Assembly (NCBI GenBank): GCA_965546615.1
Contig: CBEUVQ010000050.1
Span: 1 to 13,177 of the forward strand
Reading direction: 5' to 3'
Source of the DNA: CBEUVQ01 sp965546615
GTDB taxonomy: Bacteria > Bacillota > Desulfotomaculia > Desulfotomaculales > Desulfohalotomaculaceae
DNA length: 13,177 nt
Both the position numbers and the translations under genes were made by a program. A model generated the notes under the pieces. It did no database searches and had not been told where the DNA came from. It saw nothing but the letters and a program-made list of their open reading frames with translations. Of the stretch, positions 5,973 through 12,717 are shown in pieces (within the stretch, counting starts at the first letter, position 1; the number at the start of each line of letters is the position of its first letter).

Positions 5973-7050
5973 ATTAGCTGATCGCAGCTACGATATTATC
6001 ATAGGCCCCGGACTGCACCGGCGGGTAAGCGAGTTTTTAAAACCGCTTGGTTTAAGCAAAAAGCTGCTGCTGGTAACTAATCGAAAGGTTGCAGAGCTTT
6101 ACCTGTCAGATGTGCTTAAATCGCTGGAAAACGGCGGTTATCAAGCGGTGGTGGCAGAAGTGCCGGACGGTGAAACGGCAAAATCACTGGAACAGGCGGC
6201 AAAACTGTACGACACCATGTTTGATTTTGGTCTTGACCGCGGCAGTGCGGTTTTGGCTTTAGGTGGCGGGGTAGTAGGAGATTTAGCCGGTTTTGCCGCC
6301 GCAACTTACATGCGCGGTGTGCCGTTTATTCAACTGCCCACTACACTGCTTGCCCAAGTGGACAGCAGTGTGGGCGGCAAAGTGGCGGTGAATCACCCGC
6401 GGGGCAAAAACATTATTGGCGCTTTTTATCAGCCGCGGTTAGTGGTAACCGATATTAACACTTTAAGCACGTTAGATCGGCGGGATGTGCTTTCCGGTTT
6501 GGCGGAAGTGATTAAAACCGCCGTTATAAAAGATGCAGACTTTTTTTACCGGCTGAAAAAGCATCTTTCCGCGGTGTTGGCTTTAGAAAAAGAGGCGCTG
6601 GTTTATATTGTTGAAGCTTCCTGCCGCATCAAGGCGGAGGTGGTGGCTGCCGATGAAACGGAACAAGGTTTGCGGGCAATTTTAAACTACGGCCATACCG
6701 TAGGCCATGCGCTGGAAACGCTGGCCGGTTACGGCACGCTGCGCCACGGCGAAGCGGTGGCTATTGGCATGGCTGCCGAAGCGCGTATTGCAGAAATGCT
6801 GGGGTTAATAACTGCCGAAGTGCGTCGGGAAATTACTGACCTTATTGCAAGTGCCGGGCTTCCCACTGCTGTACCCGCTCAATTAAACTCGCAGCAGATA
6901 CTTGCTTCGATGTATCAAGATAAAAAGGTGCTGGACAGCGCGCTGAATTTGGCTTTAATCGATGCCATTGGCCGCAGCGTTGTGGTTAACGATGTATCTC
7001 CCGAAGTTGTGCTTAACGCGCTGAACATGGCAGGCGCGGCCCATGAATAG
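5950..7050 (+). CDS. aroB: 3-Dehydroquinate synthase AroB
   Basis: AroB cyclises DAHP to 3-dehydroquinate, the first ring-forming step of the pathway, with NAD+ and a divalent metal (usually Zn2+ or Co2+). The 366-residue protein has the NAD-binding GGGVVGDLAGF loop (from about residue 105), followed by YMRGVPFIQLPTTLLAQVDS and the SVGGKVAVNHPRGKN segment. GLAEVIKTAVI carries the metal Glu, NYGHTVGHALE the first metal His, and RHGEAVAIGM the second. The GTG start at 5950 has AGGAAG at 5937-5942 (7-nt spacing) and lies inside the aroK coding end. The 3' end overlaps the pilD start by 8 nt, which physically joins the shikimate operon to the pilus genes. The DAHP synthase and EPSP synthase genes are not in the window. 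Confidence 0.97.
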   Translation: MQTVLPVKLADRSYDIIIGPGLHRRVSEFLKPLGLSKKLLLVTNRKVAELYLSDVLKSLENGGYQAVVAEVPDGETAKSLEQAAKLYDTMFDFGLDRGSAVLALGGGVVGDLAGFAAATYMRGVPFIQLPTTLLAQVDSSVGGKVAVNHPRGKNIIGAFYQPRLVVTDINTLSTLDRRDVLSGLAEVIKTAVIKDADFFYRLKKHLSAVLALEKEALVYIVEASCRIKAEVVAADETEQGLRAILNYGHTVGHALETLAGYGTLRHGEAVAIGMAAEARIAEMLGLITAEVRREITDLIASAGLPTAVPAQLNSQQILASMYQDKKVLDSALNLALIDAIGRSVVVNDVSPEVVLNALNMAGAAHE

Positions 7051-7798
7051 TTTGGCATTATTAGTGATTGTGCTGGGTTTGGCAGTAGGCAGTTTTTTAA
7101 ATGTGTGCATTTACCGCCTGCCGCGCGAGATGTCTGCCGCCTGCCCGCCGTCGCACTGCCCCAACTGCGGCCAGGCACTGCAGATTATAGATTTAGTGCC
7201 GCTTTTCAGTTATTTGTTTTTAAAAGGCCGGTACCGCTGCTGCGGGGCAAAAATATCGCTGCGCTGTCCGCTGGTAGAGCTGTTTACTGCTGCTGCTTTT
7301 TTAGTTTTTTACTTTTGTTTTGGCTGGACAAGCCAATTTTTAACCAATGCTGTTTTTTTCAGCGGGCTGCTGGTTTGTTCATTAATAGATATAGATTATC
7401 AAATTATTCCCAATAAAGTAATTTCAGTGATGCTGGTACTGGGGATACCTTTGTTGGCTGTACAGTCTGCTGAAATTTTACTGCGTGGGTTAGTTGGCGG
7501 CACGGTCGGCTTTTTACTGCTGTTTGCAGTGGCTTTTTTTTCCCGCGGCGGTATGGGCGGCGGAGATGTCAAACTGGCCGCTGTGCTCGGTTTATACTTG
7601 GGTTGGCCCAACATTCTTTTAGCTTTAATGCTCTCATTTGTCATCGGATCGGCTGCCGCTTTACTGTTAATAGCTCAACAGAAAAAGACTGTTAAAGCGG
7701 CTGTTGCTTTTGGCCCTTTTCTCAGCAGTGCGGCATTAATCACTGCGCTGTGGGGAGGCCGAATTATCAATTGGTATCTGCAGGTATTTCTATATTAA
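7043..7798 (+). CDS. pilD: Type IV prepilin peptidase / N-methyltransferase PilD
   Basis: PilD is a membrane aspartic protease that cuts the leader from prepilins and methylates the new N-terminus. In its 251 residues the N-terminal helix ends in GSFLNVCIYRLPR. A cytoplasmic cysteine domain (34-80) follows, then several hydrophobic helices. The two active-site aspartates are Asp116 (LIDIDYQIIPN) and Asp175 (GMGGGDVKLAAVLG). In the usual CxxC...CxxC zinc module the first pair is present (C39-P-N-C42). The second reads Y64-R-C66-C67, so its first Cys is lost; extra Cys at 66 and 75 may compensate. ATG at 7043 lies within the end of aroB (8-nt overlap), and pilB follows after 17 nt. The natural substrate nearby is the pilin encoded at 11975. 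Confidence 0.94.
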   Translation: MNSLALLVIVLGLAVGSFLNVCIYRLPREMSAACPPSHCPNCGQALQIIDLVPLFSYLFLKGRYRCCGAKISLRCPLVELFTAAAFLVFYFCFGWTSQFLTNAVFFSGLLVCSLIDIDYQIIPNKVISVMLVLGIPLLAVQSAEILLRGLVGGTVGFLLLFAVAFFSRGGMGGGDVKLAAVLGLYLGWPNILLALMLSFVIGSAAALLLIAQQKKTVKAAVAFGPFLSSAALITALWGGRIINWYLQVFLY

Positions 7799-7815
7799 CT
7801 AAGGAGCGAACTGAT

Positions 7816-9513
7816 ATGCCGCTTACTAAGATTAAAAAAAAGAGACTGGGCGATTTGCTGCTTGAAAGTAAAGTTATTACTAAAGAGCAGCTGGAACAGG
7901 CGCTGGCAAAACAGAAGGATACCAATCTGCGGCTCGGTCAAACATTAATTGCGCTGGGTTTTGTCACGGAGGAAGATATTCTAAACGTGCTGGAAATGCA
8001 GCTGGGTATTCCCCAGGTGAAAAATCTAAACAGTTTAGATCCGGATTTAATAAAAAGTGTTCCTGAAAGCTTAATTCGCCGGCACATGGTAATTCCGCTG
8101 AAAAAAACCGGCAGCCGCTTAACGGTGGCAATGTTTGATCCGTTAAATTTAATGGCTGTTGACGATTTGAAAATTGCTACCGGTTGTGAAGTTGACCCGG
8201 TGTTAACATCATACCGGGAAATTGAAAAGGTTATTCAAAAACTTTACGGATTATCGGCTTGGCGGCAGATGCTGCCGGACAATGCCAACTCAAACCAGCC
8301 CAACGACAGCACGCTGCTGCTGACTTTTGAAGATTCCGATGCAGACGAATCGCCGGCGGTAAAAGTTGTCAACAATATTATAATTCAAGCGGTTAACGAA
8401 AGAGCCAGCGATATTCACATTGAACCAAATGAAAATGATATTCGGGTGAGATTCCGGGTGGACGGCCTTCTGCACCAGGTTATGGTGCTGCCCAAAAACC
8501 TGCAGCCGTCACTGGTTACCCGGCTAAAAATACTGGCTAAAATGGATATTGCAGAAAAAAGGCTGCCGCAGGACGGACGGTTTAACATCAAGTTTTATAA
8601 CGATGAGATTGATCTGCGGGTGTCTGCACTGCCTACGGTGCACGGCGAAAAAATAGTGCTGCGCTTATTAAACAAAACGGCTGCTCTGCTTAATATTAAG
8701 CAGCTGGGCTTTGATGAATACAACTTAAATCGGTTTCTGCAGTTAATTAAGCAGGCTTACGGCATGGTGCTGATCACCGGCCCTACCGGCAGCGGCAAAA
8801 CAACTACGCTGTATTCGGTACTGTCTGAGTTAAACAGCACTGAAAAAAACATTGTAACGGTGGAAGAACCGGTAGAATATCTGCTTAACGGGATTAATCA
8901 AACGCAGGTTAATGTCAAGGCGGGGTTAACTTTTGCCAATGGGCTGCGGTCAATTCTGCGGCAGGATCCCGATGTTATTATGGTGGGCGAAATCAGAGAC
9001 GCTGAGACGGCGGAAATAGCGGTAAGAGCGGCATCTACCGGGCATTTGGTGTTCAGTACGCTGCATACCAACGACGCTGCCGGTGCAGTTACCCGGTTAA
9101 TTGATATGGGTGTGGAGCCGTTTTTGGTTGCCAGTTCGGTTTTGGGGGTGGTATCGCAGCGTTTGATACGCGTGCTGTGCCCGCACTGCAAGCAGAAATA
9201 CGTTTTATCGCCCGGTGCCCCGGCTTGGCAGTTTATCGGCAGGAGAAACAACGAACCGGTGGAAATTTACCGGGCGGTGGGGTGTTCTGCCTGCAATAAC
9301 TCAGGCTACAGCGGTCGGATCAGCATTCAAGAAGTGATGCCGGCAAGCGCACGGATTAAAATAATGGCCAAAGAAAAGTGCAGCTCTCAGGAAATCAAAG
9401 CCCAAGCAATTAAAGAAGGCATGGTGACTTTAAAAGAAAACGGCATTGGCAAGGTGCTGCAGGGCTTAACTACCGTTGAAGAAGTGATGAGGGTTTGTTA
9501 TGGGGATGAGTAA
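7816..9513 (+). CDS. pilB: Type IV pilus extension ATPase PilB with MshEN cyclic-di-GMP-binding domain
   Basis: PilB is the hexameric cytoplasmic motor for pilus assembly. In its 565 residues, an N-terminal MshEN/T2SSE domain holds two 24-residue motifs at 10-33 and 39-62, both opening with RLG and ending in LxxxLxxQ-like helices. A linker follows, then the conserved SDIHIEP region and Walker A GPTGSGKT (322-329, Lys328). The Asp-box/Walker B stretch DPDVIMVGEIRDAETAEIA precedes the His box GHLVFSTLHTNDA. A four-Cys zinc site (CPHC and CSAC) and a SGRISIQEVM C-terminal region complete it. ATG at 7816 is chosen because AAGGAG lies at 7801-7806 with 9-nt spacing. A start at 7750 would add 22 residues running into the end of pilD and lacks family resemblance. 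A type II secretion GspE is less likely because pilT follows at once with a 14-nt overlap. Confidence 0.96.
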   Translation: MPLTKIKKKRLGDLLLESKVITKEQLEQALAKQKDTNLRLGQTLIALGFVTEEDILNVLEMQLGIPQVKNLNSLDPDLIKSVPESLIRRHMVIPLKKTGSRLTVAMFDPLNLMAVDDLKIATGCEVDPVLTSYREIEKVIQKLYGLSAWRQMLPDNANSNQPNDSTLLLTFEDSDADESPAVKVVNNIIIQAVNERASDIHIEPNENDIRVRFRVDGLLHQVMVLPKNLQPSLVTRLKILAKMDIAEKRLPQDGRFNIKFYNDEIDLRVSALPTVHGEKIVLRLLNKTAALLNIKQLGFDEYNLNRFLQLIKQAYGMVLITGPTGSGKTTTLYSVLSELNSTEKNIVTVEEPVEYLLNGINQTQVNVKAGLTFANGLRSILRQDPDVIMVGEIRDAETAEIAVRAASTGHLVFSTLHTNDAAGAVTRLIDMGVEPFLVASSVLGVVSQRLIRVLCPHCKQKYVLSPGAPAWQFIGRRNNEPVEIYRAVGCSACNNSGYSGRISIQEVMPASARIKIMAKEKCSSQEIKAQAIKEGMVTLKENGIGKVLQGLTTVEEVMRVCYGDE

Positions 9514-10573
9514 CATAGATGGGTGTAATGTGGGCAGATTAGAGAAAATTTTAAGCTGTGCCGCTGCCGCAGAGGCATCGGATGTGCATTTAACCACCGG
9601 ACGGCCGCCGATTCTGCGCATTAACGGAGAACTAAAACCGCTGGATAGTCATGTCGGCAAACTAACTCCGGCGGATATTGAAGCGATGGCGGAAGAGATT
9701 TTAGACCCTGTGCGATATCAGAAATTCAGTGACTTGGGAGAAATCGATTTTTCTTATTCCGTTCACGGGTTGGGCCGGTTTCGGGTGAATGTTTTTAAGC
9801 AGCGGGGTACTGCTGCGATGGCCATTCGACTGATTCGCAGCAGTGTTCCCACCGTTAAAGAGCTGGGTCTGCCGGAAGCGGTAACGCATCTGACGCGGAA
9901 GCAGCGGGGCTTAATTTTAGTGACCGGCCCTACCGGCAGCGGTAAATCTACCACACTGGCGGCGATGATTAATCAAATTAACGCAGAGCGGGCCTGCCAT
10001 ATCATTACGCTGGAAGATCCGATAGAATACTTACATAGTCATCAAAAATCAATTGTAAACCAGCGGGAAATCGGACAGGATTCCAAGTCTTTTGCCGCCG
10101 CGCTGAGGGCGGCGATGCGCGAAGATCCGGATGTGATTTTAGTGGGCGAAATGCGCGATTTAGATACTATTGCCACCGCTATTACCGCTGCCGAAACGGG
10201 GCATTTGGTGCTGGCGACGCTGCACACTACCAGTGCGCCGCTGACGATTGAACGGATTATTGATGTTTTTCCCGCTCACCAGCAGCAGCAGATTAAAATG
10301 CAGCTTTCCAACACTGTGCAGGGAGTGATCTGCCAGCAGCTGCTGCCTCGGAAAGACGGCCGCGGGCGGGTGGCGGCGCTGGAAATTATGGTGGCTACAC
10401 CGGCAGTAAGAAATTTAATTCGCGAAGGGAAAAACCACCAAATTATTTCTCAAATGCAAACCGGAGCCAAGTACGGTATGCAGACGATGGAGACAGGTTT
10501 AAAAAAATTGGTGCAAAATGACGTTATATCACCGGAAACAGCCAAATTAAAAGCAATGGAAATGGGAATTTAA
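9500..10573 (+). CDS. pilT: Type IV pilus retraction ATPase PilT
   Basis: PilT powers pilus disassembly and so twitching, surface attachment or DNA uptake. The 357 residues give the standard layout: N-terminal PAS-like part with ASDVHLTTGRPPILRINGEL, then Walker A GPTGSGKST (143-151, Lys149) and the Asp box HIITLEDPIEYLH. Next come Walker B EDPDVILVGEMRD, the His box GHLVLATLHTTSA and FPAHQQQQIKMQLSNTVQGVICQQLLP. Near the C-terminus VRNLIREGK corresponds to the AIRNLIRE motif needed for retraction in studied PilT proteins. The Cys4 zinc site of PilB is absent, as expected for PilT. ATG at 9500 overlaps pilB by 14 nt and has GAGGG about 6 nt upstream; alternatives at 9506 (ATG) and 9530 (GTG) lack better signals. 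The gene is followed by a promoter-like sequence and a terminator. Confidence 0.96.
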   Translation: MGMSNIDGCNVGRLEKILSCAAAAEASDVHLTTGRPPILRINGELKPLDSHVGKLTPADIEAMAEEILDPVRYQKFSDLGEIDFSYSVHGLGRFRVNVFKQRGTAAMAIRLIRSSVPTVKELGLPEAVTHLTRKQRGLILVTGPTGSGKSTTLAAMINQINAERACHIITLEDPIEYLHSHQKSIVNQREIGQDSKSFAAALRAAMREDPDVILVGEMRDLDTIATAITAAETGHLVLATLHTTSAPLTIERIIDVFPAHQQQQIKMQLSNTVQGVICQQLLPRKDGRGRVAALEIMVATPAVRNLIREGKNHQIISQMQTGAKYGMQTMETGLKKLVQNDVISPETAKLKAMEMGI

Positions 10574-10607
10574 TACTAAATACTAGCACATTCGACATTA
10601 TTTACCA

Positions 10608-10637
10608 TTGACGAAAAATGGAATTTATTATTAAAAT
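10608..10637 (+). promoter_or_regulatory. Candidate promoter between pilT and pilC
   Basis: TTGACG (10608-10613, five of six matches to the -35 consensus) and TAAAAT (10632-10637, five of six to the -10) are separated by 18 nt. Transcription would begin near 10643-10645, only a few nucleotides before the terminator hairpin at 10647. It could give pilC and the pilin gene their own transcript, with the hairpin at its very 5' end. Confidence 0.5.
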
Positions 10638-10646
10638 ATGTAAAAG

Positions 10647-10674
10647 ACCAAGCAATCTAATGCTTGGTTTTTTT
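10647..10674 (+). terminator. Intrinsic terminator between pilT and pilC
   Basis: ACCAAGCA (10647-10654) pairs with TGCTTGGT (10661-10668) around a 6-nt loop, followed by seven consecutive T (10668-10674). It lies 73 nt after the pilT stop and 26 nt before the pilC start. It would end or attenuate read-through from the aro-pilDBT transcript. Confidence 0.85.
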
Positions 10675-10700
10675 AGAATTAACCACATTGGAGAGATAAA

Positions 10701-11942
10701 ATGCCTGTTTATGCCTACAAAGCACGAGATATTAAAGGCAGATTGTCGACTGATACTATTGAAGCTGCATCGGACAGCGAGGCGGCTGACGCTTTGCGCC
10801 ATAATGGTTTATATGTAGTTGATATTAAACAAAAAAATACCGGGTGGCTCAATTTAGATAAAAATCTCGCCAAAATACAACTTAGTACTTTGTTTACCAG
10901 GCGTAGGGTAAAGTTGAAGGAATTGGCGGTATTTTGCCGGCAGTTTGCCACTGTAATTGACGCAGGTATTCCGCTGATTTCTGCGTTAAGTATCGTCTCT
11001 CAGCAAACAGAAAACAAAGCTTTGCAACAGGCACTGTATGATGTTTTAAAAAACGTTGAGGGGGGTGACACACTGGCCGAGTCTTTCGGTCGGCACCGCG
11101 CTGTTTTTCCGGAAATCTTTGTTTATATGGTAGAAGCGGGCGAAATCGGCGGCGTGTTGGATGAAGTGCTGAAGCGCATGGCCCGACACTTTGAGCGCGA
11201 GTATGAAATGAATGAAAAAATTAAAACAGCATTAACTTATCCCAAAATTGTGGTAACCTTTTCTGTTGTGGCAGTGATATTTTTGCTGTCTTTTGTGCTG
11301 CCGAACATCATCAGTGTAGTTGAAAGCATGGGCGTGCTGCTGCCGCTGCCAACCAGAATGCTGATGGCGCTCAGCGGTGGGATAGTGAGCTATTGGTATT
11401 TGGTTTTAGCGGCCCTGCCGGTACTGTGGTTAGTTGGTTATTTGTTTAAAAACTCACCGCAGGGGCGGCAGATTATTGATACCGCTGCGCTGCGCCTGCC
11501 GATTTTTGGGTCATTAACACAGAAAGTAATTATCGTTCGCTTTGCGCACACATTAGGTATGCTGATTAAGGGAGGGGTGCCGATCGTCGCTGCCTTAGAG
11601 GTGGTGAAAAAAACAACCGGCAACACCGTTGTTACCTCTGCAATCAGTAAAGCACAGCAGGTTGTGCAGGAGGGTGGATTACTGAGTATGCCGCTGGCGG
11701 CCTGCAATGTTTTTCCGCCTATGGTGATTAAAATGATTTTTGTGGGAGAAGAAACCGGTAACTTAGACGAGATGTTAGAAAGGACAGCTGCGTTTTATGA
11801 CCAAGAAGTAAACTTATTGGTTGGCAGGCTGTCTGCCATGCTTGAGCCGGTAGTGATTGTGCTGTTGGGCGGAATAGTGGGCTTTGTGATTTTGGCCATT
11901 CTGCTGCCAATGATGCAGAGCATGACGGAAGGGTTAATGTAA
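10701..11942 (+). CDS. pilC: Type IV pilus inner-membrane platform protein PilC
   Basis: PilC is the polytopic platform on which PilB and PilT act. The 413 residues start with MPVYAYKARDIKGRL, the usual short N-terminal domain. Two T2SSF repeats follow, the first with FCRQFATVIDAGIPLISALSI and MVEAGEIGGVLDEVLKRMA, the second with VRFAHTLGMLIKGGVPIVAALEVV and IFVGEETGNLDEMLERTA. Hydrophobic helices lie around residues 185-210 and 230-252, with the last at the C-terminus (VVIVLLGGIVGFVILAILLPMM). ATG at 10701 has GGAGAG at 10690-10695. It is separated from pilT by 127 nt holding a promoter-like site and a terminator, and from the pilin gene by 32 nt. The homologue GspF of type II secretion is excluded mainly by the pilT neighbour. 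Confidence 0.96.
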   Translation: MPVYAYKARDIKGRLSTDTIEAASDSEAADALRHNGLYVVDIKQKNTGWLNLDKNLAKIQLSTLFTRRRVKLKELAVFCRQFATVIDAGIPLISALSIVSQQTENKALQQALYDVLKNVEGGDTLAESFGRHRAVFPEIFVYMVEAGEIGGVLDEVLKRMARHFEREYEMNEKIKTALTYPKIVVTFSVVAVIFLLSFVLPNIISVVESMGVLLPLPTRMLMALSGGIVSYWYLVLAALPVLWLVGYLFKNSPQGRQIIDTAALRLPIFGSLTQKVIIVRFAHTLGMLIKGGVPIVAALEVVKKTTGNTVVTSAISKAQQVVQEGGLLSMPLAACNVFPPMVIKMIFVGEETGNLDEMLERTAAFYDQEVNLLVGRLSAMLEPVVIVLLGGIVGFVILAILLPMMQSMTEGLM

Positions 11943-11974
11943 GCACTGATATTACATAAAAAAGGAGTATTAGG

Positions 11975-12532
11975 ATGTTAAAAATGAAAAAAATGTTAAA
12001 AAACCAGCAGGGATTTACCCTGGTAGAATTGTTGGTTGTCATTGCCATTATTGCTGTTTTAGCTGCGGTGGTAACCCCCAACGTTTTTAAGGCAGTGGAT
12101 AAAAGTAAGGTTTCGGCAGCAATTGCAGAGTATGATGCCATTAAGACGGCGGTAATTACTTACCATGCCGATACCGGTGTGTGGCCGACTGCCGGCGATG
12201 ATTTGGTAGGTTTGGATGAGAACGGCAAAAATAAAGCTAATGAGGATGTTAATAACTGGAACGGCCCGTATTTAGACAGATTCCCCAAAGAGAATGCTTG
12301 GGGTGGGGAGATAAGCCTAGAAGGTAATAGTGCGAATAGTGAAGCAGGTATCGAAGACGGAGATATTGTAATTAAGTTGGTTAATTTGCCGGATGATACA
12401 ATAGCTGATAGTCTGGAAAAACAATTAGATAAATCAAATACTGATGATACTGGTATCGATAAAAGCGGCATTGTACGATATCCTTCCGATAAATCAACCG
12501 TATACCTGGTAATTGTCGAAAACAACAACTAA
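11975..12532 (+). CDS. Type IV prepilin, GspG-like class (probable major pilin of this operon)
   Basis: The 185-residue precursor has a short positive leader (MLKMKKMLKNQQG, residues 1-13). The prepilin peptidase site G13/F14 follows, with FTLVELLVVIAIIAVLAAVV and the conserved Glu at mature position 5 (Glu18). The mature protein is about 172 residues. Its globular part has the GspG-like order VWPTAGDDL, an Asn/Asp-rich stretch, then NGPYLDRFPKENAWGG, resembling the W-GPYL-P-WG region of type II pseudopilin G and related Gram-positive pilins. No Cys is present, so there is no disulfide loop. An AAAGGAG ribosome binding site at 11961-11967 gives 7-nt spacing, the strongest in the pil cluster. 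A strong terminator follows at once. A minor-pilin role cannot be excluded, since only one pilin gene is seen before the window ends. Confidence 0.92.
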   Translation: MLKMKKMLKNQQGFTLVELLVVIAIIAVLAAVVTPNVFKAVDKSKVSAAIAEYDAIKTAVITYHADTGVWPTAGDDLVGLDENGKNKANEDVNNWNGPYLDRFPKENAWGGEISLEGNSANSEAGIEDGDIVIKLVNLPDDTIADSLEKQLDKSNTDDTGIDKSGIVRYPSDKSTVYLVIVENNN

Positions 12533-12538
12533 TGCGCC

Positions 12539-12574
12539 AATAAAACCCGACCGCAGGGAAGGTCGGGTTTTATT
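12539..12574. terminator. Strong hairpin terminator after the pilin gene
   Basis: Arms 12539-12552 (AATAAAACCCGACC) and 12561-12574 (its exact reverse complement) give a 14-bp perfect stem with an 8-nt loop. The right arm ends in a T-rich stretch, and by symmetry it also fits the other strand. It begins 7 nt after the pilin stop and separates pilin from pilM. Confidence 0.88.
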
Positions 12575-12584
12575 AGGTTGATAA

Positions 12585-12613
12585 GCAGGTATTTTCAGAC
12601 AAAAGGCGAAATT
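12585..12613 (+). promoter_or_regulatory. Sigma-H-like promoter upstream of pilM
   Basis: GCAGGTATT (12585-12593) resembles the sigma-H -35 pattern RnAGGAwWW with one mismatch. After exactly 11 nt, GGCGAAATT (12605-12613) resembles RnnGAATww with one mismatch. The layout is the same as at 2226-2254 before mobA. It lies just after the pilin terminator, where a new promoter for pilM would be expected. Confidence 0.4.
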
Positions 12614-12653
12614 TTTCCTCAAATGGTTTAGCCGTTCCGCCAAACAAAAGATA

Positions 12654-12699
12654 TACGGGTTGAGATAACGCTCAGCGCGGCAGCAAACAGCAATCCGTA
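12654..12699 (+). other. Potentially structured 5' leader of pilM
   Basis: TACGGGTT (12654-12661) can pair with AATCCGTA (12692-12699), an 8-bp helix with one G-U pair. Inside it CGCT/AGCG or TGAG/CTCA can form small competing hairpins. The outer helix ends 7 nt before the GGTGG ribosome binding site (12707-12711), so folding could affect translation of pilM. No known riboswitch family is recognised. Confidence 0.3.
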
Positions 12700-12717
12700 C
12701 AGGGAAGGTGGAAATAT

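Noticed and set aside
7105..7416. 103-residue open frame inside pilD in another frame
   Set aside because: It is a shadow of the clearly conserved pilD frame.
7750..7815. N-terminal extension of PilB from the upstream ATG at 7750
   Set aside because: The extra 22 residues are the out-of-frame end of pilD with no family resemblance, while ATG 7816 has an AAGGAG ribosome binding site at proper spacing.
12614..12717. Cyclic-di-GMP (GEMM-I or GEMM-II) riboswitch in the pilM leader
   Set aside because: The conserved GEMM core segments are not present, although some helices can form.
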